A DNA stretch of 64,000 nt, taken from contig NZ_FRAV01000007.1 of the NCBI RefSeq assembly GCF_900142445.1, forward strand, positions 1 through 64,000. The letters run 5' to 3'. A program made the translations under genes and the position numbers. This document shows, in pieces, positions 44,610 through 53,714 of this stretch. This DNA is from Chryseobacterium polytrichastri. GTDB taxonomy: Bacteria > Bacteroidota > Bacteroidia > Flavobacteriales > Weeksellaceae. How positions within the stretch are numbered: position 1 is the first letter of the stretch; the number at the start of each line of letters is the position of its first letter. The notes under the pieces were generated by a model. It was given only the letters and a program-made list of their open reading frames with translations. It was not told the origin of the DNA and did not search any database.

Positions 44610-44659
44610 GATAACAAGGAAGTGCAATATGATAACAAGGAAGTGCAATATGATAAGGA
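44610..44659 (+). repeat. 21-base tandem repeat, about 2.4 copies
   Basis: Two perfect copies of a 21-base unit (starts GATAACAAGGAAG at 44610 and 44631) and a partial third at 44652, directly after the hxlR stop. The unit length is a multiple of three and encodes DNKEVQY in the hxlR frame. Confidence 0.8.
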
Positions 44660-44729
44660 TTGTAATTTGATTGAGAAGAAAACGAAGAAGGCTGTTGTTT
44701 AAAAATTGTTATTAGTTTTAAACATTGAA

Positions 44730-45020
44730 TTAGGAAGCGTTATTTCTCTTTTTAATAAACAATGACAGAAATAGAAATGTTATAATAAACATTATAAATT
44801 GGATAATCAAAACAGGAAAAATATTTACGTCAACAAACCTGTAGAAAAAACTAATAAACGTTACCGGCGCTGTAATTGCTAAAGCATAACCAGCCCATTC
44901 TCCATATAAGAAATCGCTTCCATAAACAGAACAAACTGCAACAGTTCCTAATCCGACATATATTACAGAAATTATTAATGCAATTTTTCTTGACTTTAAG
45001 AATGATTTTATTTCTTCCAT
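44730..45020 (-). CDS. Small membrane protein of unknown function
   Basis: A 96-residue protein with three hydrophobic helices (about residues 12-32, 42-60, 66-90), a charged N-terminus (MEEIKSFLKSRK) and a basic tail (KKRNNAS). No family recognised. It follows the E1 gene on the minus strand but the E1 terminator lies between them, so it likely has its own promoter. Confidence 0.62.
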   Translation of the reverse strand: MEEIKSFLKSRKIALIISVIYVGLGTVAVCSVYGSDFLYGEWAGYALAITAPVTFISFFYRFVDVNIFPVLIIQFIMFIITFLFLSLFIKKRNNAS

Positions 45021-45056
45021 CTATTTTCAATAATACAACATATTTCTAATTTACAA

Positions 45057-45085
45057 AAAAAACCGCTTCCAATCGAAAGCGGTTT
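45057..45085 (-). terminator. Rho-independent terminator of the E1 gene
   Basis: Stem AAACCGCTT / AAGCGGTTT (45060-45068, 45077-45085). On the minus strand it is followed by a run of T, about 23 bases beyond the E1 stop. Confidence 0.85.
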
Positions 45086-45107
45086 CAAAATTTATTTAAA
45101 ATTCCAA

Positions 45108-47540
45108 TTAAAATATCGCAGGATATTTCTCAGGATTTGTTTCATTAAATAGGGAATAAATTCTTTCAACCATATCATCAGAAGATGGCTTGCTAAAATA
45201 ATCTCCATCACTTGCATACGCAGGTCTGTGATCGTTTGCAGCAATCGTTAACGGATCAGAATCCAAGAATCTGAATGCTTTTTGCTTTTCTAAAATTTGT
45301 TGAAGAATAAACGCTGAAGTTCCTCCTTCTACATCTTCGTCGATTACAACCAATCTATTTGTTCTCTTTACGCTTTCAGCAATTTCATTCGTTAAATCGA
45401 AAGGAATCAATGACTGAACATCAATAACTTCTGCAGAGATTCCTAGTTTTTCAAGTTCTTCTGCTGCCTCCATTACTACTCTCCAAGTTGAACCGTATGT
45501 TACCAACGTAACATCTTTTCCTTCTTTAGTTACTTCAATTTTTCCGACAGGAACAGTGAATTCACCTAAGTTATCTGGTTGTTTTTCTTTTAATCTGTAT
45601 CCGTTCAGACATTCAACAATCACAGCTGGATCATCACTCTGAAGCATCGTATTGTAGAATCCGGCAGCTTTCGTTAAGTTTCTTGGTACCAATACCAAGA
45701 TCCCTTTTGAAAGGTTTAGAATTCCCGCCATTGGAGAACCTGAATGCCAAACTCCTTCTAATCTGTGACCTCTTGTTCTGATGATTACAGGAGATTTTTG
45801 TCCGCCTTTTGTTCTGTACTGAACCGTCGCCAAATCATCGCTCATTCCCTGTAAACAATACAAGATATAATCTAAATATTGGATCTCAGCGATTGGTCTT
45901 AAACCTCTCATCGCCATTCCGATTCCCTGACCCAAAATGGTAGCTTCACGGATTCCTGTATCAGCAACACGAACGTCACCGTATTTTTCCTGCATTCCTT
46001 CTAATCCTTGGTTTACGTCACCGATATTTCCGGCATCTTCACCAAACACTAACGTTTCAGGATATTTTTCGAATATTTTATCAAAGTTATTTCTAACCAC
46101 TACTCTTCCGTCTACATCTTCCGAAGCATCAGAATAAATAGGTTTGATTTCTTTAATGTTTTCAGCTTTCCACTGAGACTGAGAATATAAGTGAGAAGAA
46201 TAATTATCCTTTTCTACCTCAAAAATCTCATTGTATTTCTGCATCAACTGATTTCTTTCTGCAGAATTTGTTCCTCTTGTCGCCAATAAAGATCTTCTTA
46301 CCAAATGGAAAACATCTTTTTTAGCTTTTGAAACTAATTTATTGAACTGACCAATGTAATTTTCAATCTCCGTATTCTGTCCTTTAAGATTTTCAACTAA
46401 AGGAAGCACTGAATGAACTAAATCGGTAATTGTTTTCTGGTAACTTTCCCAAGCAATTTTTTGCCCAGCTTTTACCATTTTTTTCGCTTCTTCATCTATT
46501 GCATCCAATTCTTCAATTGTTGCAATAACCTCTTCTTTTCCTTCAATTTCGATGGAATAGTTTAAGATCCATTCTCTGAATTTTACCAATCCGTCAAACT
46601 GAGATTCCCAAGCTAAACGCTCTTCATTCTTATATCTTTCGTGAGATCCTGAGGTAGAGTGACCTTGAGGCTGAGTAACTTCAATCACGTGAACAACTAC
46701 AGGAACGCTTTCCATTCTTGCAAATTGTTCAGCTCTTGCATACGCATCCAATAATGCAGGATAATCCCAAGCTTTCACCTGAATAATCTCACAACCTTGG
46801 TTTTCGCCTTCATTTCTCTGGAAACCGCTTAACATTTCAGCAATGTCAGCTTTTGCTCTCTGATTTTTAGTAGGAACAGAAATTCCGTATCCATCATCCC
46901 AAATAGAAACAATCATAGGAACCTGAAGCGCACATGCCGCATTCAATGTTTCCCAGAAATGCCCTTCTGCTGTAGAAGCATCTCCGATGGTACCAAAAGC
47001 AACTTCGTTACCTTCTTTTGAGAATTTCTCAGAACCTTCAAATTTTACTGATTTATAAACTTTCGAAGCTTGAGCCAATCCTAATAATCTAGGCATTTGC
47101 CCAGCCGTTGGAGAAATATCAGAAGAAATATTTTTCTGTGCTGTAAGATCTTTCCAGCTTCCGTCTTCATTTAAACTTCTTGTTGCGAAGTGCCCGTTCA
47201 TTTGTCTTCCTGCTGATGCAGGTTCTCTTTCAACACTCGTATCTGCGTATAATTGCGCAAAGAAACTTCCAACTGTCAAAGCATCAATCGCTAATGCAAA
47301 AGTCTGGTCTCTGTAATATCCTGAACGGAAGTCTCCATTTTTGAAAACTTTCGCCATTGCCAACTGTGGTAACTCTTTACCGTCACCAAAAATACCAAAT
47401 TTAGCCTTTCCTGTAAGAACTTCTCTTCTGCCCAAATAAGACATTTCACGAGAGATTCTTCCTAACTTATAGTCTTCAAGTATTTGATTTTTAAAATCTT
47501 GAAAGGAAATCTGCTGAGTTTCAATATAGGTTGTTTGCAT
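45108..47540 (-). CDS. 2-oxo acid dehydrogenase E1, alpha/beta fusion
   Basis: An 810-residue thiamine-diphosphate enzyme with E1-alpha (about 1-400; FGTIGDASTAEGHFWETLNAAC and WDDGYGISVPT form the TPP site) joined to E1-beta (about 475-810; VFGEDAGNIGDVNQGLEGMQEKYGDVRVADTGIREATILG, then the C-terminal transketolase-like domain with VIDVQSLIPFD). The fusion is usual in Bacteroidota. It probably decarboxylates branched-chain 2-oxo acids or pyruvate, working with E2 and the LpdA-type E3. ATG at 47540 (MQTTYIETQQ) is preferred to a TTG two codons up. Confidence 0.93.
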   Translation of the reverse strand: MQTTYIETQQISFQDFKNQILEDYKLGRISREMSYLGRREVLTGKAKFGIFGDGKELPQLAMAKVFKNGDFRSGYYRDQTFALAIDALTVGSFFAQLYADTSVEREPASAGRQMNGHFATRSLNEDGSWKDLTAQKNISSDISPTAGQMPRLLGLAQASKVYKSVKFEGSEKFSKEGNEVAFGTIGDASTAEGHFWETLNAACALQVPMIVSIWDDGYGISVPTKNQRAKADIAEMLSGFQRNEGENQGCEIIQVKAWDYPALLDAYARAEQFARMESVPVVVHVIEVTQPQGHSTSGSHERYKNEERLAWESQFDGLVKFREWILNYSIEIEGKEEVIATIEELDAIDEEAKKMVKAGQKIAWESYQKTITDLVHSVLPLVENLKGQNTEIENYIGQFNKLVSKAKKDVFHLVRRSLLATRGTNSAERNQLMQKYNEIFEVEKDNYSSHLYSQSQWKAENIKEIKPIYSDASEDVDGRVVVRNNFDKIFEKYPETLVFGEDAGNIGDVNQGLEGMQEKYGDVRVADTGIREATILGQGIGMAMRGLRPIAEIQYLDYILYCLQGMSDDLATVQYRTKGGQKSPVIIRTRGHRLEGVWHSGSPMAGILNLSKGILVLVPRNLTKAAGFYNTMLQSDDPAVIVECLNGYRLKEKQPDNLGEFTVPVGKIEVTKEGKDVTLVTYGSTWRVVMEAAEELEKLGISAEVIDVQSLIPFDLTNEIAESVKRTNRLVVIDEDVEGGTSAFILQQILEKQKAFRFLDSDPLTIAANDHRPAYASDGDYFSKPSSDDMVERIYSLFNETNPEKYPAIF

Positions 47541-47678
47541 AGCCAATATAAAAAAAATTTTAGTTTTTGAAGTATTTTGCTAATATACACTTTTTAAATT
47601 AATTTTAATTTTTATTAATCTTTTTTAAAAATTTGATAATGAGGGAAATTCTGGTTTAGTTTGATTAAATTTACAATC

Positions 47679-47972
47679 ATGGAAAAAAAGTCGCCCCATA
47701 TCCTCAATGCATCAAGTAATTTATTAGGATTTTCCTTACTTATAATTACTTCTTTGAAAATTACGAAAATAAGTGGCAGCACTTATCTAGACGAGTTTGC
47801 AGCCATTTCATGTATTCTTTTTGCCTGCAGTTGCTTCTTTTCTTTTCTCTCCATCAGAGCCAAAAACCAAAAGCAGGAATTTAAATATGAGACTATTGCG
47901 GATTATTTATTTTTAATCGCTTTATTTTGCGTCGTGTTGGCTGTTATTATTGTCACAATTAGAATAATCTGA
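47679..47972 (+). CDS. Small membrane protein of unknown function
   Basis: A 97-residue protein with three hydrophobic helices (about 12-30, 40-60, 75-97), separated by a short basic loop (RAKNQKQEFKYE). ATG at 47679 is used rather than an upstream TTG at 47661. Divergent from the E1 gene. No family recognised. Confidence 0.65.
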   Translation: MEKKSPHILNASSNLLGFSLLIITSLKITKISGSTYLDEFAAISCILFACSCFFSFLSIRAKNQKQEFKYETIADYLFLIALFCVVLAVIIVTIRII

Positions 47973-48378
47973 TTAAAAAATCCTAAAAAATCGAGCTATT
48001 TAACATAATATTTCGTTCATTTTCAATATAAACAGTAAAATATTCTCACAAAAGCACACCATTTATTTAAATTATTAAAAAAAGTAGAAATATTTTTTAT
48101 TATACATCTCAAATAGGTAGTAGATTAATGTCATAGTTATGTGATAAATCTGAGTTATTTGAAACTACTATAACCTATTATTCTTAAGCAAAATAATAAT
48201 ATAAACAATTCATAGTTTGATGAATTAAATTATCAAATAAATCATTTAAAAGTGACTTTATTGAATTATTCGCAACTAATTAACTTAAAATAAAATTAAA
48301 ACGCATTTTTTACCGAATTTTTCTATTAAGTTTGTAAAATAATTATCATTAAAAAAAACATTTTACAAAACGCTCAAA
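47973..48378. other. AT-rich gene-free region before the surface protein gene
   Basis: 406 bases of very AT-rich DNA without coding potential or RNA gene that I can recognise. Its right end holds the promoter of the 48379 gene. The length is unusual for this window and could carry regulation. Confidence 0.5.
48327..48334 (+). promoter_or_regulatory. Candidate -7 box for the surface protein gene
   Basis: TAAGTTTG matches TAnnTTTG. A TTTTT run near 48306-48310 could serve as the -33 region. Predicted leader of about 38 bases. Confidence 0.5.
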
Positions 48379-49167
48379 ATGAAAAAAAGAATTATTTTAA
48401 TAGTACCCCTATTAATGGGTACTATTTATTACGCACAAATTGGTATTAATACCAGCAATCCCCAAGCAGCCTTTCATATAGACGGAGCCAAAGATAATGC
48501 AAACTCAGGTGTACCCACCGCTACACAGCAAGGTAATGATGCAGTTATAACCTCTGCAGGAAACCTAGGAATTGCAACCATATCACCTACCGAAAAACTT
48601 GATATCGCTTCAGGGAATGCAAGAATTAGAGGAATTAACACCAATATAGGTGTAGGAGGAACAGATAGGGTTGTAGTTGCAGATGCCACCGGTATATTGA
48701 AAACGATAAACTTTAACGCGTATGGTTTATTTCATGCACGTTTAACCGGATCGCAAAGTCTTGCGGCAAATACTTTAACCACTTTATTATTTAGTACACC
48801 GTTATCAACTTCTCCATATTACAACTACAATACAACTACCGGAACACTAACGTTCAACCAACCAGGAAACTACATCGTTACATTACAGGCAAGTTTCTCT
48901 GATTGTGCTGCCGGAACCCAGTTGGTTTTAGGGATAAGACCAATCCCTGATGCGGCTTATCTGGGAAGAGGAAGTCATTACACAGGTGCCGCAACCGCCG
49001 GAACTATTGGAGAATTAATGAATTACACAACATTAATAGTTGTACCGGCTGCTGGCTATCAAGTTCGATTAACTGCTGCTTCAAATGCAGCCTCTACTGT
49101 ATTAGCCACAGAAACAGGAGCTACAGGAAGTGGAAATGTCACAAACGTAACCATACAAAAAATTTAA
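48379..49167 (+). CDS. Secreted surface protein, tail-fibre/C1q-like jelly roll
   Basis: A 262-residue protein with a signal peptide (MKKRIILIVPLLMGTIYYAQ). The N-terminal repeat region IGINTSNPQAAFHIDGAKDN...NLGIATISPTEKLDIASGNARIRG (20-95) is the beta-helix motif common to Bacteroidota surface proteins and phage tail fibres (IGINTxxPxxxLDI). The C-terminal ~145 residues (FHARLTGSQSLAANTLTTLLF...NVTIQKI) look like a C1q/TNF-type jelly roll that would trimerise. Likely an exported adhesin or structural protein; no T9SS sorting tail is visible. Monocistronic. Confidence 0.78.
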   Translation: MKKRIILIVPLLMGTIYYAQIGINTSNPQAAFHIDGAKDNANSGVPTATQQGNDAVITSAGNLGIATISPTEKLDIASGNARIRGINTNIGVGGTDRVVVADATGILKTINFNAYGLFHARLTGSQSLAANTLTTLLFSTPLSTSPYYNYNTTTGTLTFNQPGNYIVTLQASFSDCAAGTQLVLGIRPIPDAAYLGRGSHYTGAATAGTIGELMNYTTLIVVPAAGYQVRLTAASNAASTVLATETGATGSGNVTNVTIQKI

Positions 49168-49178
49168 AACCCAAACAT

Positions 49179-49209
49179 AAAAGGGAACTCTATAGAGTTC
49201 CCTTTTTAT
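49179..49209. terminator. Hairpin terminator between convergent genes
   Basis: Perfect 12-base stem AAAAGGGAACTC / GAGTTCCCTTTT with a 4-base TATA loop, T-rich on both strands, between the surface protein (+) and the polyprenyl synthase (-). Confidence 0.88.
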
Positions 49210-49221
49210 ACTAAATATGTA

Positions 49222-50199
49222 TTAGAATTTTCTTTCGATGACATAATCCAACATATTATGTAAAGACCTTCTAACCTCCGTATCTGGAAATTCATCAAGA
49301 ATATCTTTCGCTTTTTGTTGGAATTCTTTCATTATTTTAATAGAATACTCCAAACCTCCTGAGCTTTTAACAAAAGCAATAAGCTCTTTCACTCTTTTTT
49401 GATCGTTATTATAACGTTTTATGGTATTGAAATAATATTTTTTGTCTTTTTCGTTGGCAATTTTCAAGGTATGAATTAAAGGTAAAGTCATTTTCTGTTC
49501 TTTAATATCAATCCCAACAGGTTTTCCAATAACGTTTGAACTTAAATAATCAAACAAATCATCTTTAATTTGGAAAGCCATTCCTGTATAGGTTCCGAAA
49601 TCCTGCATTTTCTTGGCCAACGCCTCATCAGCATTATTTGATAAAACACCAATTTCACAACATGCAGCAATTAAAGTAGCTGTTTTTTGACGGATAATTT
49701 CATAATACACATCTTCTGTAATATCTAATTTTCTGGCTTTTTCCAATTGAAGAAGCTCTCCTTCAGACATTTCACGAATCGTTCTTGAAATTACAGCCAA
49801 TAAATCGTAATCTTTATGATCTGTAGATAATAAAACTGATTTTGATAACAGATAGTCTCCTACCAAAACTGCAATTTTATTCTTCCATAATGCATTAATT
49901 GAGAAGAAATTACGTCTTTTAAAACTTTCATCCACCACGTCATCGTGAACAAGAGTTGCGGTATGAATCAACTCAATCATGGAAGCTCCACGATACGTCT
50001 TCTCATTAACATCACCTATTAACTTTGCACATAGAAATACAAACATGGGACGCATTTGTTTTCCTTTAGTGGTAACAATAAAACGAGTTACCTTATCTAA
50101 TAAAGGGACTTTACTCTGCATAGATTCATAAAACTTCTGCTCGAAAAGTTTCATTTCCTCATTGATCGGTTGTTTGATTTCTTCTACAATATTCGCCAC
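49222..50199 (-). CDS. Polyprenyl diphosphate synthase (IspB-like)
   Basis: A 325-residue trans-prenyltransferase. The first aspartate-rich motif is LVHDDVVDES (about residue 87-96), the second is QIKDDLFDYL (about 212-221), and KGKQMRPMF near residue 46 binds pyrophosphate. Length and C-terminus fit long-chain (octaprenyl-type) synthases that supply the menaquinone side chain, the quinone of Bacteroidota. Cytoplasmic, membrane-associated. A TATCTTTG box (minus strand, 50244-50237) precedes the start. Confidence 0.92.
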   Translation of the reverse strand: MANIVEEIKQPINEEMKLFEQKFYESMQSKVPLLDKVTRFIVTTKGKQMRPMFVFLCAKLIGDVNEKTYRGASMIELIHTATLVHDDVVDESFKRRNFFSINALWKNKIAVLVGDYLLSKSVLLSTDHKDYDLLAVISRTIREMSEGELLQLEKARKLDITEDVYYEIIRQKTATLIAACCEIGVLSNNADEALAKKMQDFGTYTGMAFQIKDDLFDYLSSNVIGKPVGIDIKEQKMTLPLIHTLKIANEKDKKYYFNTIKRYNNDQKRVKELIAFVKSSGGLEYSIKIMKEFQQKAKDILDEFPDTEVRRSLHNMLDYVIERKF

Positions 50200-50236
50200 A
50201 ATCTGTGTATGATAGATGTATAATTATTAATAATCA

Positions 50237-50244
50237 CAAAGATA
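50237..50244 (-). promoter_or_regulatory. Candidate -7 box of the polyprenyl synthase gene
   Basis: Read on the minus strand, TATCTTTG fits TAnnTTTG and lies 37 bases before the ATG. No strong -33 box. Confidence 0.45.
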
Positions 50245-50271
50245 ATTTTTTTAAGTCAATTTTAAGAGAAA

Positions 50272-51150
50272 TTAGTCTTTGAGTTTCTCTTTTGGAACAA
50301 AATAAAAACTCTGCTTTGCTCCTCCCAACGGAGAATTGAATTTTTCTCCCGAAATATAGATTCCATTTTCATCTACCGCGATCCCTTCAATCTGACTGAT
50401 CGCGAGTGCGCTTCCCAAATAATAATGCTTTGGCTGTTGTTTAAAAAAGACTCCAGGCTCGGTTTCATCAAAGATATCTAAAAACACTTCTGTTTTCTTT
50501 GTATAACCAATTAAATAAAGCTTTTTATCAAAATAAGAAGCGTCTGTAACAACAAAACCCGTGTTAAAAGATTCTGTTTTTTCAGCCTTTTGTTTTTCTA
50601 ATATTTCAGGATCAACAATATAATGTGAAGTTGATTTTGAAGTCCATTCTTTTGTAAAAACATGCAATTTTCCGTTTAAATAAATCATTGCTTCTGCATC
50701 GAAATCATTATTGGTGTACTTAGGAATGAATTCCGTTTGTTCCGGATAATAGAATGAAATTATTTTTACTGAATCATTCTTTATCTCATTATTATGGAAA
50801 GGAACTTTATATATTTCCAAATCCCTTCTGGTTCCTCCATTATTTCCGAAATCACCGATGTAAAAATTATTTCCATCATTGACTAAGGCTTCCCAGTCTT
50901 TATTTTTAGCATTAATTTTAAATGTATTGAGAATATCTCCCGTGTTTTTATCAATCTCAAAAAGTTCGGGAGCGTTTCCGCTATCATTGAAACTATATAA
51001 CTTTCCGTCAAAGAAACTTAACCCTGAAGTTTCCTTTAATTTATCATCAAGATAATTGATTCTGTATTTTCTTATCTTAAGGAAATCAGATTGTTGAGAA
51101 AAGGAAAACGAGGAAACGGTTATCGCTACAGCTAAAAGGATCTTTTTCAT
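50272..51150 (-). CDS. Secreted beta-propeller-like protein of unknown function
   Basis: A 292-residue protein with signal peptide MKKILLAVAITVSSFSFSQ. Repeated blade-like segments (KETSGLSFFDGKLYSFNDSGNAPELFEID, DWEALVNDGNNFYIGDFGNNGGTRRDLEIYKV, DFDAEAMIYLNGKLHVFTKEW, QIEGIAVDENGIYISGE) suggest a six-bladed propeller like SdiA-regulated or esterase-like phytase-fold proteins; the DGN and GDFGNN loops may bind calcium. No catalytic site can be claimed. Separate promoter likely; 72 bases before the polyprenyl synthase gene. Confidence 0.75.
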   Translation of the reverse strand: MKKILLAVAITVSSFSFSQQSDFLKIRKYRINYLDDKLKETSGLSFFDGKLYSFNDSGNAPELFEIDKNTGDILNTFKINAKNKDWEALVNDGNNFYIGDFGNNGGTRRDLEIYKVPFHNNEIKNDSVKIISFYYPEQTEFIPKYTNNDFDAEAMIYLNGKLHVFTKEWTSKSTSHYIVDPEILEKQKAEKTESFNTGFVVTDASYFDKKLYLIGYTKKTEVFLDIFDETEPGVFFKQQPKHYYLGSALAISQIEGIAVDENGIYISGEKFNSPLGGAKQSFYFVPKEKLKD

Positions 51151-51571
51151 TAGATAAAAATAGAGTTTTTCTTTTTAAGTTATTGAACTCGACAAAGATG
51201 AATAATAAACTTTGTTGTGAATATTTTTGAATTATTAAGTCTTTTTTTTACTAATTAAAAAATTTAACCACAAAAGATATAAAAGCTATTATTGAATCAT
51301 TTAAAGTTGAGCTATTTGAAAACAAAGCTTACAAAAGAATAAAAATCAAAGATTTTTTTAAACTTATGTGTTCTTGTTTACACTTCATTATGAACTTAAA
51401 TAAATAATATGCTAATCTTTTATCTCTTTTGTGGTTAAAATAAAAAGTTTAGACAAGTTCATTTTTATATTTTGGCTAAAGCAAACTGATGTTGCTAAAA
51501 ACAAAAAAATGGGCTAAAGCCCATTCCTATTGATAATTAATATAAGGTTATAATAGATTATATTTATTATA
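51151..51571. other. Gene-free region occupied by element copy 2
   Basis: 421 bases between the propeller protein and the sterol-desaturase-like gene. About 190 bases of it are copy 2 of the interspersed element (51251-51442). The remaining right part has GGCTAAAGC and GGGCTAAAGCCC-type short repeats (near 51473-51522) of the kind seen in intergenic hairpins; no gene seen. Confidence 0.6.
51251..51442 (-). repeat. ~190 bp interspersed element, copy 2 (MITE-like)
   Basis: Bounded by CTAATTAAAAAATTTAACC... at the left and CTTTTGTGGTTAAAA at the right. It is the reverse-complement homologue of 44089-44279, with conserved ends and middle (AAATCAAAGATTTTT and ATGAACTTAAATAA here), differing by scattered changes and small indels. 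Non-coding. Confidence 0.72.
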
Positions 51572-52504
51572 TCAAGCTGATTTTTTATGCATCAGTTTTC
51601 GATTTTTCTTTTCCAAATGCTCTCTTTGATATTGTCTTACCGTCTTTCCCGTTCCGTCATGTCTCCAGCCCGGAGAATTAAAAAGATAATTAATACGGTC
51701 TGAAAATTTCAGATTAGGTTGTTTGATATCTTTCCAGATTTTTCGCCATTCATAGAAAAGAACTGTATCTGGCTTATTATCCGGCATTTTTGGATAGATC
51801 CCATATTTCACAGGAACATTTGGGTCTTCTTTTTCGAAAGTTCCAAAAATTTTGTCCCAAATAATAAGACACATCCCCATATTTCTGTCGAGATATTTTA
51901 TATTACAAGCATGGTGAACACGGTGATGAGAAGGGGTAACCAGAATATATTCTAAAATTCCCATACTCTTTACCGTCTGCGTATGAACCCAAGTTCCATA
52001 AACCTGCCCAATTGCATAAACCACCATAATATGCCAAGGATTAAATCCTAAAAAAGCTAATGGAGAGAAATATAAATATCGGTACAATGGTTGTAAAACA
52101 GGACTTCTGAATCCGGTGGTTAAATTGAAATATTCAGAACTGTGATGCGTAATATGTACTGCCCAAAATGCTCTGGAGTGATGATCAACATAATGTAAAA
52201 CAAAATAGGCAAAATCTGTTACTACAAAACAAATCAGCCAATACCAAATGTTGAACTCCCAAGAAAACAGTCTGTGATTATAAAAGAAAAACATCACGCC
52301 CATGGCAAAGACCTTCATGATAAAGTCTAGCCCAAAGTTCATTAATGCAAGCAAAACACTGGTTGCTACATCTTTTCCATTATAGAGTTTAGCCTCGGAA
52401 ACGTGGCTATAGATCATTTCAGCTAAAATAACAGTGGCAAGAAGAGGAACCGACCAAGCGTACACATTCTCCAATCCATTTTCGCCCAAAAAGTAATCCA
52501 TCAT
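51572..52504 (-). CDS. Sterol desaturase / fatty acid hydroxylase family protein
   Basis: A 310-residue integral membrane di-iron enzyme. Histidine boxes: HYVDHH (about 122-127), HITHHSSEYFN (about 136-146) and HRVHHACN (about 200-206). Several membrane helices surround them. This family hydroxylates or desaturates lipids, such as the alkyl chains of sphingo- or glycerolipids; the substrate is not readable. No operon partners. Confidence 0.9.
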   Translation of the reverse strand: MMDYFLGENGLENVYAWSVPLLATVILAEMIYSHVSEAKLYNGKDVATSVLLALMNFGLDFIMKVFAMGVMFFFYNHRLFSWEFNIWYWLICFVVTDFAYFVLHYVDHHSRAFWAVHITHHSSEYFNLTTGFRSPVLQPLYRYLYFSPLAFLGFNPWHIMVVYAIGQVYGTWVHTQTVKSMGILEYILVTPSHHRVHHACNIKYLDRNMGMCLIIWDKIFGTFEKEDPNVPVKYGIYPKMPDNKPDTVLFYEWRKIWKDIKQPNLKFSDRINYLFNSPGWRHDGTGKTVRQYQREHLEKKNRKLMHKKSA

Positions 52505-52578
52505 CGCTTACTATTTTCGTGCAAAGGTAAGATTTTAAGAAATCGTTAAGATGTTTTTTAACTTTTTTTAATAAAATT

Positions 52579-53613
52579 TTAATCCGCTACTTTATTAGCC
52601 AGCTGGCCGCATGCTGCATCAATGTCTCCACCTCTACTTTTTCGGATCATAACAGTAATTCCTGCATTCTCAAGTTGACGGACATAATTTTCCTCCGCTT
52701 GCTTATTGCATTTGTCGTATTTTCCGTCGCCGATTGGGTTGTATTGAATTAAATTAACTTTAGAAGGAACTTGCTTACAGTATCTGATTAAAGCTTTAAT
52801 ATCTTCATCACCGTCATTAATGCCTTTCCAGACACAGTATTCAAAGGTGATAACAGAACCTGTTTTTTGGTACCAATACTGAAGAGACTCCATAATATCT
52901 GTTAGCGGAAACTTATCCGAAAACGGCATGATCTCGTTACGCTTAGATTCAATAGCTGAGTGAAGGGACAATGCCAATTTCACACGCAATTCATCATCAG
53001 CCAACATTTTAATCATCTTTGGAATTCCTGATGTGGAAACGGTAATTCTTCTTGGAGACATTCCCAAACCTTCCGGTTGGGTGATTTTTCGGATGGCTTC
53101 TACTACGTTTTTGTAATTCATCATCGGCTCTCCCATTCCCATAAAAACAATGTTGGAAAGCGGTCTGTCGAAATACATTTTACTCTGGCTATCAATCAGG
53201 GCAACCTGATCTACAATTTCAGCAACTTCAAGATTTCTCATTCTCTTCAGTCTTGCTGTAGCGCAGAATTCGCAGTTTAGCGAGCATCCAACCTGTGAAG
53301 AAACACAAGCTGTAGTTCTTGTTTCTGTAGGAATCAAAACAGATTCTACCAATAAACCGTCGTGAAGTTTCACTCCGTTTTTGATGGTTCCGTCTGTACT
53401 TCTTTGAAGCTGATCAACAGAAACAGGATTAATAGTATATTCTTCGGAAATTCTTTCACGAAGTGTTTTCGAAAGATTCGTCATTTCATCAATCGAATGG
53501 AGATTTTTACTCCACAACCAGTCATAAACCTGCTTAGCACGAAACGGCTTTTCTCCTAATGTCAAAAAGTAGTCATTAAGCTGGTTCAGGGATAAAGTAC
53601 GGATATCTTTCAA
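52579..53613 (-). CDS. rlmN: 23S rRNA (adenine2503-C2)-methyltransferase RlmN
   Basis: A 344-residue radical SAM enzyme that methylates C2 of A2503 in 23S rRNA and A37 of some tRNAs. The iron-sulfur cysteines are in GCSLNCEFC (Cys110, Cys114, Cys117). The family-specific GMGEPMMNYKNV motif and the C-terminal catalytic cysteine in DIDAACGQLANK are present. Start ATG with the usual MKDIRTLSL opening. Downstream of queA with ~100 bases of inverted repeat between them. Confidence 0.95.
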   Translation of the reverse strand: MKDIRTLSLNQLNDYFLTLGEKPFRAKQVYDWLWSKNLHSIDEMTNLSKTLRERISEEYTINPVSVDQLQRSTDGTIKNGVKLHDGLLVESVLIPTETRTTACVSSQVGCSLNCEFCATARLKRMRNLEVAEIVDQVALIDSQSKMYFDRPLSNIVFMGMGEPMMNYKNVVEAIRKITQPEGLGMSPRRITVSTSGIPKMIKMLADDELRVKLALSLHSAIESKRNEIMPFSDKFPLTDIMESLQYWYQKTGSVITFEYCVWKGINDGDEDIKALIRYCKQVPSKVNLIQYNPIGDGKYDKCNKQAEENYVRQLENAGITVMIRKSRGGDIDAACGQLANKVAD

Positions 53614-53637
53614 AGTATTGTTGATTATAGATTTTAA

Positions 53638-53697
53638 ATTATAAATTTTAGATTAAAAACCTAAAAAGAACTTCGGATCTAATCTAAAATTTATAAT
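53638..53697. repeat. Inverted repeat between rlmN and queA
   Basis: 17-base arms ATTATAAATTTTAGATT (53638-53654) and AATCTAAAATTTATAAT (53681-53697), with further related AT-rich sequence on either side and a 26-base centre. It could be a terminator of queA or a small dispersed repeat. Confidence 0.7.
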
Positions 53698-53714
53698 CTA
53701 TAATTTAAAATTAA

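Noticed and set aside
44282..44638. 118-codon minus-strand ORF over hxlR
   Set aside because: Mirror frame of the HxlR gene; the plus-strand product has a full family signature.
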